DNA of 64,000 nucleotides from Closterium sp. Naga37s-1 (Eukaryota; Streptophyta; Zygnematophyceae; Desmidiales; Closteriaceae): the NCBI GenBank assembly GCA_947471745.1, contig CANJKZ010000269.1, forward strand, positions 661,001 through 725,000, read 5' to 3'. The translations under genes were made by a program, and so were the position numbers. Below are positions 53,373-62,877 of the stretch, piece by piece; position 1 is the first letter of the stretch; the number at the start of each line of letters is the position of its first letter. Under the pieces are notes generated by a model. The model was not told the DNA's origin, searched no databases, and worked only from the letters and a program-made list of their open reading frames with translations.

Positions 53373-56300
53373 TTAGAAACGCTGATGGTCACAAGGCTGA
53401 AGCGCCTTGGTGAACACATCAGCAGTGTTGGCCCGAGTGGCCACGTAACGCAGACGAAGCTGACCACGCTGCTGCAGCTCTCGAGCAAGGAAGTAGCGCA
53501 GAGCGATGTGCTTCGTCCTGTGCTCCAGTCTGTGCTCCTCACACAAGGCAATGGCGGCCTTGTTGTCAACGTACAGCACTGGAGGAGAACGAGGCCGCTC
53601 TCCCAGGTCGGTCAGCAGGTAGGTGAGCCAGCGTAACTCCTGTGCAGCCATGGCTGTGGCGTAGATCTCAGCCTCACAACTGGAGCTGAGAACAGAAGAA
53701 GAGCGAGTAGAACGCCAAGAAACTGAACCAGAGCCAAGGCTGAAGGTGTAACCCTGAGACGACCGCTGCGTAGCCTGGTCGTCAGCCCAAGAAGCGTCTG
53801 AGTGACCCGTGAGGACAACGTCGCTCCGACCTCCAAGCACGAGCCCCATGCCCGACGTACTGCACAAGTAGCGCAACACCCTCTTAGCGGCATCCATGTG
53901 CTCCTTCCGGTGACGGCCGGGAGCGACATAGCGTGCAAGGATGCTAAGAGGGTATGCCAGGTCAGGTCGAGTGCAGGTCATCAGGTACATGAGGCAGCCC
54001 ACAAGCTCTGGATACGGGCCACTCGGCTCTACGGACTCATCCGAAGGTAGAGCTGAGAGCGAGTGACCGGTAGGCAGAGGAGTGGGCTGAGGCGAGGAGT
54101 ACGTGAAGCGGAAGCGCTGAAGGACCTGCTGCACCATGTGTGACTGAGTCAAGGTGATGGTGCGCTGTGCTCTGTCCCGGGTGATCCGCAAGCCAAGATA
54201 GCTTGTCAGCTCACCCAGGTCTGTACACGTGTGTCTCTTCTGCAGCTCCGACTTCACGTGGGCGAGTGCCTCAGTGTCAGCAGTAGCAAAGACCAAGTCG
54301 TCTACGTAAACAAGAACGTAGAACGGCGGCAGAGTGGTGTCGGTGCGTAGAAACAGCGACGGGTCAGCAGTAGAAGGAGCAAACCCAAGAGCAGCAAGAG
54401 TAGTCCTCAGTGTGTCGTGCCACTCACGGGGTGCCTGGCGGAGACCGTAGACTGGCCGCCGGAGGCTCCACTGGGTACCAGGAGGGAACGACCCAGTGAA
54501 GCCAGGTGGGCGGTGCAGCCAGATCTCCTCGTGCAGGCTGCCCTGTAAGAACGCAGTGCTGAAGTCAAGAGAGTGGAGCTCGTAGTCACGCTGAGCAGCG
54601 ACGTGCAGCAGAACCCGAAGAGTGGTCATCTTCGGGGTCGGGGAGAAGGTCTGGAAGAAGTCAACTCCCTCTCGCTGACTGAAGCCTCGTGCAACGTAAC
54701 GCGCCTTGAAGACAGGCGGAGAACCCGGCGGCCGCTTCACCCTGAAAATCCACATGCCACTGACGATGTTCGCCCCAGGTGGGGGAACCTCGTCGACGTA
54801 GGTGCCTGTGGACTTCCAGGATGCCATCTCTGCGTCCATGGCTGTCTGCCACTGAGAGGAGTAGGGACCCTCCATCGCCTCTGCGTAGGAGCGTGGGGTC
54901 GGGATGTCTGGTGCATCCGGGTCTCCCTCAGGGGCAACTAGCATGGACACGAGATGAGGCAAAGCAGCGGCAAAGCACTCAAACTCCTCCTGTCTGTCCT
55001 CAAGGACGTCCGTGCCAAGAGCACACTCACCCCCGACAGACGGAGGACAGACAGACTCAGACTCAGACTCAGCAACAAGGCTAGCAGCGTAGTCTAGACG
55101 ACAGGCAGCAGCAAAGTCAACAAGCTCAGCGACTAGAGCAGACGCAGCAGAGGACTCAAAGGAAGGGTCAGTGACAGCAGTGGCAAGGAGACGCGTGACA
55201 GTAGGACTGGCAGCACGAAGAGAGTCAGACTCCGGGTCAGCAAGAGCAGGAAGAGAGGACGCTGGTGGAGACGGCAGTGGGACACGCTGTGGAGCAGTAG
55301 AGGGACGCAGGGTCATATAGTGAGTGCCAAGGACAGGAGGAGGACGCTGATGTGGAACACGACGACCAGCGCGGACAGCGCGGACAGGCGACTCTGGACG
55401 CGTCTCAGGCGACGGAGGACGAGACTCAGGCTCACGACGCTCCGTAAGACCTCCCGTCGGCGCAGTGTAGGGAGAAGGACCAGGAAGTGGAGAGACTGGC
55501 TGTAACTGTGACTGCGACTGGACAAGCGGTGGACTCAGTAGGGGAGGAGTAGGACCAGGAGAGGGCGGAAGGCCAAGAACCTGCTGAAGGAGCGGAACGT
55601 AGTACGGCCGTGGCCGCTCAGCACCTCCAGCTCCAACCCCCTCAGCAGGGCCAGTCCCAGCAGCTCCAGCAGCACCGCCAGCAGCAGCAGGGTCCCCAGC
55701 AGCTCCAGTACCAGCAGCACCTCCAGCAGTGCCAGCAGCACCACCAGTAGCAGCAGCACCTCCAGCAGCTCCAGCAGCACCAGTACCAGCAGCACCTCCA
55801 GCAGCGCCAGCAGCACCGCCAGCAGCAGCAGTACCACCAGCAGCTCCAGTAGCTCCAGCACCAGTAGCACCTCCAGCAGCGCCAGCAGCACCAGCAGCAC
55901 CTCCAGCAGCGCCAGCCGCACCGCCAGCAGCAGCAGCACCTCCAGCAGCTCCAGCAGCACCAGAACCAGTAGTACCTCCAGCAGCGCCAGCAGCACCTCC
56001 AGCAGCAGCAGTACCTCCAGCAGCTCCAGCAGCACCAGCAGCACCTCCAGCAGCGCCAGCCGCACCGCCAGCAGCAGCAGCACCTCCAGTAACTCCAGAA
56101 GCTCCAGAGTCCACGACACCGGGAGCGCCACTCCGGAGACTGCAGCGCCTAGCGTACCACTCTCGGAGCTGCTGGGGAGAGGGCAGCTCCCGCCTAGGAG
56201 GGGAAGCACTAGCACCAGCTCCGGCACCACTCCGAGCTCCAGAAGCACCTCTCCTGAGGCTGCAGTACTGTAAGTACCACTCACGCAGCTGCTGCGAGGA

Positions 56301-58667
56301 GAGGCCTCCCCCAGGTGCAGCACGCTCAGGCTCAGTACTCTCAGACGTAGCACTCCCAGGCTCAGCACCCCCAGGCTCAGCACCTCCAGACTCAGCACCC
56401 GCAGGCTCCGCACCCCCAGGCTCAGCACCCCCAGACTCAGCACCCGCAGGCTCCGCACCCCCAGACCCCGCACCCCCAGGCTCAGCACCCCCAGACTCCG
56501 CAACCCCAGGCTCCGCACGCTCAGGCTCAGCACCCCTGGCAGGACGAGAGTCGACAGCTACCTCGACAGGCTCAACCGGGTCTACCTGGGACACACGTGA
56601 GGGAGCGGCACCCTGAGGGGGGAGGGGGTCTACCACAGCAGCACCTGGCGCGAGGAAGAGAGGCGGGGGGGGGAGCGGGGCAGTGCGGTAGGGGAAGAGG
56701 CGGTAGTAGGGCACGAACTCGTCAAAAGTGACGTCCTGAGAGGGCAGGACACGGCGCGAGGTGGCGTGGTAAAACTGCCAACCAGACGCGTCCGGGACAA
56801 AGCCAAGGAATACACAGGGAACAGCGCGGGAGGAGAGCTTGTCCGCGAACGTATCGCGAACAAAAGCTCGGGACCCCCAGACCCGAAAACGCGACGCATC
56901 GCCAACCTCTCCCGTCCAACGCAGTGTCGGCGAAGTCTCCGGAACGGAGACACGGGGCCAGAGGTTGAGCTGATGCGCAGCGTATCGGACCGCAAACGGC
57001 CACAGAAAGTGGGGGGCAGCCGCATGGATCAAGGAGGTACGAGCGACCTCCATGACCAAACCAATGCGGCGCTCAGCAACCCCATTCTGCTGTGGAGAGG
57101 CCGGAAGCGTGAACGACTGGCGGATGCCGTGCTCCGCACAGTAGGCTGCCAAGAGGTCAGAGGAGAACTCACCACCTCTGTCAGAGTGCAGACGCAGGAC
57201 AGGAAAGTCCGAGTGGAACCGCTCACTGAGCTGGAGACGAGCAGCGCGGATCCAAGGGATCAAAACATCAGGGACCTCACCCTTGGTGCGCAAGGGGAAG
57301 ACCGTGGTGTAGCGCGAGTAGTCGTCAACAACGATCAGGAAGTACCTCTCCTGACCCTGTCCACGGACGCGGGCTGGGCCCCACACGTCCATGTGGAGCG
57401 TCTGCAAGGGAGCAGTCGTCGGGGGAAACGAGGAGGAGTGAGGAGCGGCGCGCTGCCGCCCCTCGACACAGGGAAGGCAGGGAGGAGCAGGCGAGGGTGG
57501 GAGTGGAGGGAGAACCCTGGGAAGACCAGAGACAAGGTACCGGTTGTGCATGGCACGAAGGCGCTGCACTGACGGGTGACCAAGACGGTGGTGCCAGAGG
57601 ACAGTCTCGTGTGCCAGAGAGCGACACGAGCAGGGGGCAGACAGCTGACCCGACGCAGACGCAGACGCAGCTACCTGTGGGGACTCAGTGGTCAGTGTGT
57701 ACAGGTCCGACCCCGGCTGCCGAGTGAAGGTAGCCAGGTGGCGGCCCGTCCGAGCGCACGAGCAGTGTGTCACACGCTCGTAGGCAGGGGTAAACTGGTG
57801 GACACCCCCGTCCTGGAGCGCACTACCCGCCACCAAGTTCGTAGAGAACGAGGGGAGGTAGAGACCTGACAGAGTGCCCGACGGGACCGCAGGACATGGG
57901 AGAACAGTAGAGGAGGTCGCAATGACCGGACCCCCAGAGGGGTCAGCGAGGGAGACTGCAACCGGCCGAGCAAGCTGCTCAAGGGCAGTGCGGTCACGAA
58001 AGAAACAGCGGGAAGCGCCTGAGTCCAGTGTGAAGGTGTGCAGTGCCTCAGTAGACGCAGTACCAGAGGGCGCAGACTCACGAGTACCTAGAGCAGCAGC
58101 CTCACCAGCACCTGGGGCAACAGACACACGAGCACCTAGTGCAGCAGCCTCACCAGTACCTAGAGCAGCAGACTGGATACCGGGGTCAGGCGGCACACAC
58201 AGGTGACAGGCACTCTCAGCACTAGTAGGAAATGCATACATGGCAGTGAGGATAGCATCATAGTCAAGAGCATAGATATCTACCCTCTGCCTAAGCAGCT
58301 CCACCCAGTCGGGGAGCTCAGCCGCGTCGCCAAACTCTGTACGCCAGGCGTCGCTCAGACGGGCGAAGCAGCGGGACTCTGTGTGACCAAACGTCCCGCA
58401 AGGCTGACCAGTCCGAGCACCAGTGCGAATGACGTACGGGCAGCGAGCAGTACCCCGTGACCCTCCATGCTGAGCGTACCACTCACGAAGCTGCTGGGGC
58501 GTGAGGGACTCACTCGGACGTCGCGGGAGTTGCATCTGGCCACCGCCAGGAGCAGCAGTAGCAGTAGTAGTAGCAGCAGCGCGGCCACCCCTACAACCCC
58601 AACCAGCATACCACTCACGAAGCTGTTGGGGCGTGAGGGACTCACGCGGACGGCGCTGGAGCTGCAT
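53373..58667 (-). CDS. Element H polyprotein (protease, integrase, RT, RNase H)
   Basis: From ATG 58667 there are 1764 residues. The N-terminus has two copies of SLTPQQLREWYA, then a Cys/His segment (CPYVIRTGARTGQPCGTFGH, then TESRC) in place of a usual Gag. Protease LDSGASRCFF is near residue 220, WHHRLGHPS near 375, integrase (HMDVWGP, VVDDYSRYTTVFP, HSDRGGEFSS, QQNGVAERR) at 450-570. The linker at about 700-1060 is Glu/Gly/Ala-rich and then almost pure Gly/Ala, with two more QQLREWY motifs. Reverse transcriptase (YVDDLVFATAD) and RNase H (SSCEAEIYATAMAAQ, VDNKAAIALCEE) complete it. No stops or shifts are seen. Since no capsid is encoded, particles would need Gag from elsewhere or from an upstream start. 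Confidence 0.92.
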   Translation of the reverse strand: MQLQRRPRESLTPQQLREWYAGWGCRGGRAAATTTATAAPGGGQMQLPRRPSESLTPQQLREWYAQHGGSRGTARCPYVIRTGARTGQPCGTFGHTESRCFARLSDAWRTEFGDAAELPDWVELLRQRVDIYALDYDAILTAMYAFPTSAESACHLCVPPDPGIQSAALGTGEAAALGARVSVAPGAGEAAALGTRESAPSGTASTEALHTFTLDSGASRCFFRDRTALEQLARPVAVSLADPSGGPVIATSSTVLPCPAVPSGTLSGLYLPSFSTNLVAGSALQDGGVHQFTPAYERVTHCSCARTGRHLATFTRQPGSDLYTLTTESPQVAASASASGQLSAPCSCRSLAHETVLWHHRLGHPSVQRLRAMHNRYLVSGLPRVLPPLPPSPAPPCLPCVEGRQRAAPHSSSFPPTTAPLQTLHMDVWGPARVRGQGQERYFLIVVDDYSRYTTVFPLRTKGEVPDVLIPWIRAARLQLSERFHSDFPVLRLHSDRGGEFSSDLLAAYCAEHGIRQSFTLPASPQQNGVAERRIGLVMEVARTSLIHAAAPHFLWPFAVRYAAHQLNLWPRVSVPETSPTLRWTGEVGDASRFRVWGSRAFVRDTFADKLSSRAVPCVFLGFVPDASGWQFYHATSRRVLPSQDVTFDEFVPYYRLFPYRTAPLPPPPLFLAPGAAVVDPLPPQGAAPSRVSQVDPVEPVEVAVDSRPARGAEPERAEPGVAESGGAEPGGAGSGGAEPAGAESGGAEPGGAEPAGAESGGAEPGGAEPGSATSESTEPERAAPGGGLSSQQLREWYLQYCSLRRGASGARSGAGAGASASPPRRELPSPQQLREWYARRCSLRSGAPGVVDSGASGVTGGAAAAGGAAGAAGGAAGAAGAAGGTAAAGGAAGAAGGTTGSGAAGAAGGAAAAGGAAGAAGGAAGAAGAAGGATGAGATGAAGGTAAAGGAAGAAGGAAGTGAAGAAGGAAATGGAAGTAGGAAGTGAAGDPAAAGGAAGAAGTGPAEGVGAGGAERPRPYYVPLLQQVLGLPPSPGPTPPLLSPPLVQSQSQLQPVSPLPGPSPYTAPTGGLTERREPESRPPSPETRPESPVRAVRAGRRVPHQRPPPVLGTHYMTLRPSTAPQRVPLPSPPASSLPALADPESDSLRAASPTVTRLLATAVTDPSFESSAASALVAELVDFAAACRLDYAASLVAESESESVCPPSVGGECALGTDVLEDRQEEFECFAAALPHLVSMLVAPEGDPDAPDIPTPRSYAEAMEGPYSSQWQTAMDAEMASWKSTGTYVDEVPPPGANIVSGMWIFRVKRPPGSPPVFKARYVARGFSQREGVDFFQTFSPTPKMTTLRVLLHVAAQRDYELHSLDFSTAFLQGSLHEEIWLHRPPGFTGSFPPGTQWSLRRPVYGLRQAPREWHDTLRTTLAALGFAPSTADPSLFLRTDTTLPPFYVLVYVDDLVFATADTEALAHVKSELQKRHTCTDLGELTSYLGLRITRDRAQRTITLTQSHMVQQVLQRFRFTYSSPQPTPLPTGHSLSALPSDESVEPSGPYPELVGCLMYLMTCTRPDLAYPLSILARYVAPGRHRKEHMDAAKRVLRYLCSTSGMGLVLGGRSDVVLTGHSDASWADDQATQRSSQGYTFSLGSGSVSWRSTRSSSVLSSSCEAEIYATAMAAQELRWLTYLLTDLGERPRSPPVLYVDNKAAIALCEEHRLEHRTKHIALRYFLARELQQRGQLRLRYVATRANTADVFTKALQPCDHQRF

Positions 58668-58798
58668 CTGGCCACGCCAGGAGCAGCAGTAGAAGTAGAA
58701 AGAGCAGTAGCAGCAGGAGCAGCAGTAAAAGCAATACGGGCAGGGCAGTGCTCACCAGTGGCGAGAAGAGCAGGCGTACGACGGTGGTAACGGCGAGG

Positions 58799-59823
58799 CC
58801 GCTACCACTGCAGGGCGAGGGCTCCGCGGCAGCTGCAGGGGCGGCTGCTCCAGGGGCCAGGGGCGGCTGCAGAGGTCCAGGGGCGGCTGCTGCAGGGGCA
58901 GCTGCTGCAGGGGCGGCTGCTGCAGGGGCGGCTGCTCCAGGGGCGGCTGCTCCAGGGGCCAGGGGCAGCTGCTCCCTTTTTTTTTTTTTTTTTTTTTTAT
59001 AATTAATTATTTATTTTAGGGTTTGGCAGAGCGCACTCGGCGCTGTAGAGGCGGCTCGCGGGCTGCAGGGTGGCTCGGGCAGCAGCGAGGGGGGGGGGGG
59101 GGGGGGGGGGGGGGGCGGCGCGCGGCTCCCCAGGGCGCCGCGACGGGGCAGCGGGGGGGGGGGGGGGGGGGCCGCGCGCGGCTCCCTAGGGCGTCGCGAC
59201 GGGGCAGCGGGGGGTCGCGCGCGGCTCCCTAGGGCGTCGCGACGGGTCAGCGGGGGCCGAGCGCGGCTCCCCAGGACGTCGCGACAGGGCAGCGGGGGCC
59301 GAGCGCGGCTCCCCAGGGCGTCGCGACGGGGCAGCGGGGGCCGAGCGCGGCTCCCCAGGGCGACGCGACGGGATAGCGGGGGTCGCGCGCGGCTCCTCAG
59401 GGCAGCGCGACGGGGCAGAGGCAGTGCCCACGGGCGACACGCGGCTCGGCAGGGCAGCGCGCTGGCTGCAGGGGCGGCTCTCGGGCCTGACGGGCCTGCA
59501 GAGGCGGCTCGGGGGGGCCTGACGGGTCTGCAGAGGCGGCTCGGGGGCCTGACGGACCTGCAGGGGCGGCTCGAGGGCCGTACTAGCTTGCAGGAGGCAG
59601 CGCGAGGGCTGCAGGACGGCACGCGGGCAGACCGAAGGGCAGGTCGCACGGGGGCGCACGAGGGCGCACGTAAGGTAGGGCGCACGAGGGCGCACGAGGG
59701 CGCACGAGTATAGAAAGGCGCACGAGGGCGCACGTAAGGTAGGGCGCACGAGGGCGCTTCTAGCGGAATAGTGGGCCCGTAGGAGAAAGCGGTCCTAGGT
59801 AGCAACCTAGGCTCGTGATACCA
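58799..59823 (-). repeat. Leader of element H: minisatellites and A-tract
   Basis: From the ATG towards the 5' LTR there is a GGGGCGGCTGCT repeat (58830-58970), a T-run (58976-58999; an A-tract in sense), AAACCCTAAA in sense at about 59017-59026, and then GC-rich repeats of about 58 bp with long G runs (59087-59170) to about 59760. The order matches the leader of E. Confidence 0.85.
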
Positions 59824-59961
59824 TGTTAGAATGTAGAACTGAACGAGAATGTGTGAAACTAGGCAGCAGGGTGATACAAGTAGGAAACCCTAGCAATGTT
59901 GTACCCCCTAAGGCTAAACCCACTATAGCCTACACAATATGAACATGTATAATGTTTGACA
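59824..59961 (-). repeat. 5' LTR of element H
   Basis: 138 bp, near-identical to 52956-53093. The primer-binding site on its left reads TGGTATCACGAGCC in sense. Confidence 0.95.
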
Positions 59962-59966
59962 TGGGG

Positions 59967-60356
59967 CTCGCATGGAGCAAAGGTAGGTTGCTGCTGTTGA
60001 TTTCCTCGTGCGTAGGATGAACCATCAAGGCTCATTGGAGTCACGTCGTTGTTGTTGTTGCTGTTGTTCGACTGCGCAGGTGCTGACTGTTGGTGTTGCT
60101 CGTAGAAGGACATGAAGGAGAAAAACTTCTCCATCATGCTCTGATCGAATCCTGCAGGTTGATTCGCAGGAGTCTCGGTAGAAGTTGCTCTTGGTCTTGT
60201 TGCCGTGCCCTCCTCTGTCTGCAGGCCAGAGGCAGGAGATGGAGTAGGAGTAGTACCCTGGGAGCCGTTAGAGGAGCTCCTTTCCTTTTGTGTTGCCATG
60301 CCTTCTGACGTTGTAGATAACTTGATAGTAGTTGAGTTCCCCCTGTTAGCTCTCAT
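59967..60356 (-). CDS. Element F Gag, N-terminal segment
   Basis: The segment starts at ATG 60356 or, more conventionally, at ATG 60299 (MATQKERSSSNG). It is Ser/Thr/Pro- and Gln/Asn-rich, with FDQSMMEKFFSFMSFYEQHQQ, a possible short helix. The frame is open up to the H insertion and matches the frame on the other side of H at 52950. The ATG at 60356 lies within the primer-binding site. Confidence 0.8.
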
Positions 60357-60360
60357 ACCA
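60349..60360 (-). promoter_or_regulatory. Primer-binding site of element F
   Basis: Sense TGGTATGAGAGC adjoins the 5' LTR and differs by one base from the initiator tRNA-Met complement. It contains an ATG in frame with gag. Confidence 0.85.
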
Positions 60361-60806
60361 TGTTGGGCTGAGAAAAGCCCTTAGGATCTTTGCAGGAGTG
60401 AACTCTGGGTAGGACTTGTTGTAATTAGCGGAAGCTTAATGAGGAGTACTTGAACCACCTTGCGCTAGTATGTGAGGGCAAAGTAGATTGATTAAAGCAA
60501 AGAGATACAAGATTATATAAGAGTACAAGGAATACGAAGAGACACGGTTGTAACTACTTTACTGTTGCTGTTGCGGTTCGATACAGTGACGACTCGGGCA
60601 ACTGCTCTGTAGCGAGTCAGTTGTGTGTCCTTGCTGTCGCGCTGTATTTGTCAGGTCAAAGGTTGCTGACCTTTGACTTTCGCGTAACCTCCAGCGGTTA
60701 CTTCAACCTCCGAGGGTTGACTCGCTGGTGCCTCGATATGCTTTGCTTCGCTTGTGTCTTGGTGTTTCGACACGACAGAGGCGCTTAAGACTGATTGTTT
60801 CCAACA
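60361..60806 (-). repeat. 5' LTR of element F
   Basis: 446 bp, near-identical to 47624-48069. Confidence 0.95.
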
Positions 60807-61051
60807 GTACATTCCCTTATTGCAGCGAAATCCAACCGTGCGACTCCAGACAGTTACGAAACTGTTCGCGCAGAATCCTCGCCACTGCTGCTGCCTGATG
60901 CTGTCTGCCCGACGGTCCAGATCCTTTCGTAACCGTGCGACCCTTCGTGTCACTTCCGCCCGTTCGTCTTCATTCTCTGTAGTGTGTGCTTCGATTGCTG
61001 CGGTGAGGAGTGCACTATAGTGTTTCAATAATCACTATTCGTAACAAGCTA

Positions 61052-61501
61052 CACTACAATCTACAAGCCCTATCTCATTATTACTCAGATCCAAGATCTA
61101 CACAATACATGGGCGCGTGTGATGTGCACGAGAGGTCTCCTGTGCTCAAATCCCTAAATACTGTAAGCTTGAACACCAACACTGGCAGATAATCATGTAG
61201 GCTACTTTGCCTCTTCACCTGCTGCAATGCCAGAGTGCCAATGCCAAGCAGCTGCAATGCCGGGCTGCCAAGGAAAGCAGCAAAACCAGCAACAATAAAC
61301 ACAATGGCACACCACAGATCGTGCCATGCCAAGCCACTTACCCACACCCAACCCACCACCACCCACACCCCTCCACCATCCACACTACCTCCCACACCCA
61401 GCTCACCCAAAGCACACACCTACACCCTCACACTCACCACACTCGCATCTCCCCAAGCACCTGAACCTAACCTAACCAACCGCCCAAACCCCGTAAGCCG
61501 G
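61052..61501. other. Region downstream of the ARM-repeat gene
   Basis: This 450 bp holds the 3' untranslated region and a C/A-rich stretch (61335-61460). No gene is seen. Confidence 0.5.
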
Positions 61502-62595
61502 TCAGAAATAGCTAGACTGTTGGTGCAGCAGCTCGAGATGGCTGAGGATCTTAGCAGCGACGGGCTTGGTCTCGTTGGAGCCGTGTTGGGTGATCTCTAT
61601 GAGCGCGCCCTGGGCCTTGGTGGCGTACTCAAACTTGTACTCCTCCAGCCGGAACAGCTTCTCCAACATCCACACCCCCTTCTCCTTCGCCCTCTCCGTG
61701 CCCTCGCTCAGCTGCTGCACCACCCGCCCAAACCCGCCTGGTCCACACCAGAGAGACACGCAGAGACAGGCAGACGGAAAGGGGATGCCGCCAGGCAGAG
61801 CAGAGAGAGGGAGGGAGGGAGTTTGGAGGAGAAGCGGCAGGGAGGCAGAGAGAAGGGAGTCGTCAGGCAGGAGGGGTGGGATGGGAACGGGGATGGGGAC
61901 AAGGAATGGGGGCGGCATGGGGATGGGGATAGGAGCCAAGAGCTTGATGGGGTGGCAGGGAGTGATCCGGCAACACAATGCCCTGCGACCCAGCCCATCC
62001 AGCTACACCCCAACGGACACTCCATGGAAAGCCGAAATGCCAGAATAAAAGCAATAGAAGCACTCCAGAGAATCAAATGCCTTGATCCACACTGCTTTGC
62101 CCAGTCCACCCTCCCTCCATCCCATCCCATCCCATCCAACCCCATCCCTCTCAACACCGGAACAAACCCCAGCAAGCAACCCAAGGCAACCGAGCAGCAG
62201 GCTGACCGGAGTCATGGATGATCTTGACGCTGGCCTCCCAGCGGCACGAGTCCGCCATGAGTGTGGAGAGCGCGGTGAGAGCGGCCTCGGCGGTGAGAGG
62301 GTCCTTCTCGCCCATGGCGCCCACGAGCGGGTCGATGGCCTCGGCCTCGAGCAGGCAGAAGGAGGCGCGCACGGAGCACGTGCCCCCGTGCACCACACAC
62401 TTGGGCTCCTCCGGTGCCTTGAAGCAGCACCCGCCCGACTTGGCCTTCACGGCCACGGACAGCGTGGGGCTGGAGTCCGAGAAGCTGCCCAGGCACAGCG
62501 CTGCTCCCCGCTTCGCCCCCGCGTTGCCCGTCACCAGCAGCGTCACCAGCTGCGGGATGGCTCCTAGCTCCGCCACCTGCTGCTGCTGCTTGATG
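61502..62595 (-). CDS. ARM-repeat protein, C-terminal exons (PUB/SAUL1-like)
   Basis: Two exons are visible, 62207-62595 and 61502-61737, joined in phase 1 by a GT-AG intron; earlier exons lie beyond the window. The 207 residues contain two or three armadillo repeats: VAELGAIPQLVTLLVTGNAG followed by AKRGAALCLGSFS, then EAEAIDPLVGAMGEKDPLTAEAALTALSTLM, then FGRVVQQLSEGTERAKEKGVWMLEKLFR. A Cys-rich insert (CVVHGGTCSV) interrupts the first repeat pair. The C-terminus LLHQQSSYF recalls plant U-box/ARM ubiquitin ligases of the PUB42-44 (SAUL1) group; I judge this from memory. No U-box is in the window, so the ligase role is inference. Confidence 0.75.
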
Positions 62596-62877
62596 CTGCG
62601 ATGGGGGGGAAACAGGGAAGGGGGGACAGGAGAAGGGTGAGAAGCGGAAGGGGGAAAGGGCTTTAGCAGAGCTAGGAGCCACAACGCAGCTCGTAAGCCT
62701 GCTGTTAACCAGCAACGCAGGGGGGAAACGAGGAGAGTGGTGCTTAACCACGAGGGCAGTATAATGAGTGGAGATTGAAAGGACAAAGGGGGAGTGCGAG
62801 GTTGGACAGAACGTCAAATGGGGGGACAGCAGTCTGTTCGGGATGGTGACAAGCGGCAGCACATGAAGGAGTGTGCA

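Larger units (their letters stand above)
52956..59961 (-). mobile_element. Copia element H, nested in the gag gene of F
   Basis: The 7.0-kb element has 138-bp LTRs (52956-53093 and 59824-59961) and the perfect duplication TGGGG. It has one long frame with protease, integrase, reverse transcriptase and RNase H. It is of the E/D family: short LTRs, purine tract GGGGGTG, a Gly/Ala-rich linker and a repetitive leader. A normal capsid domain is not visible. Confidence 0.95.
47624..60806 (-). mobile_element. Copia element F, host of element H
   Basis: Two 446-bp LTRs (47624-48069 and 60361-60806) and the perfect duplication GTACA (47619-47623, 60807-60811) bound it. Without H it is about 6.2 kb and has a single long gag-pol frame, so it is the best candidate here for an element that was active until H inserted. 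The two LTRs differ at very few bases, for example TAGGT versus TGGGT near 47673 and 60410, which points to recent insertion. Confidence 0.95.
25611..61046 (-). mobile_element. Copia element X, host of seven nested insertions
   Basis: The outer ends are TGCTGCGATC at 25611 and GTAACA at 61046, flanked by the perfect target duplication AGCTA (25606-25610 and 61047-61051). The 3' LTR is split by D and E; the 5' LTR by hAT-1, hAT-2 and F. Without insertions the LTRs are about 410 and 437 bp and the internal region (39636-45614) about 6 kb, so the original element was about 6.8 kb. The order on the minus strand is gag, protease, integrase, RT, RNase H, the copia order. Many stops and frameshifts agree with its being the oldest layer. 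Confidence 0.93.
45615..61046 (-). repeat. 5' LTR of element X, in four pieces
   Basis: Pieces are 45615-45668, 46290-46420, 47607-47623 and 60812-61046, total 437 bp counting one copy of each target duplication. The breaks are hAT-1, hAT-2 and F. Confidence 0.9.
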
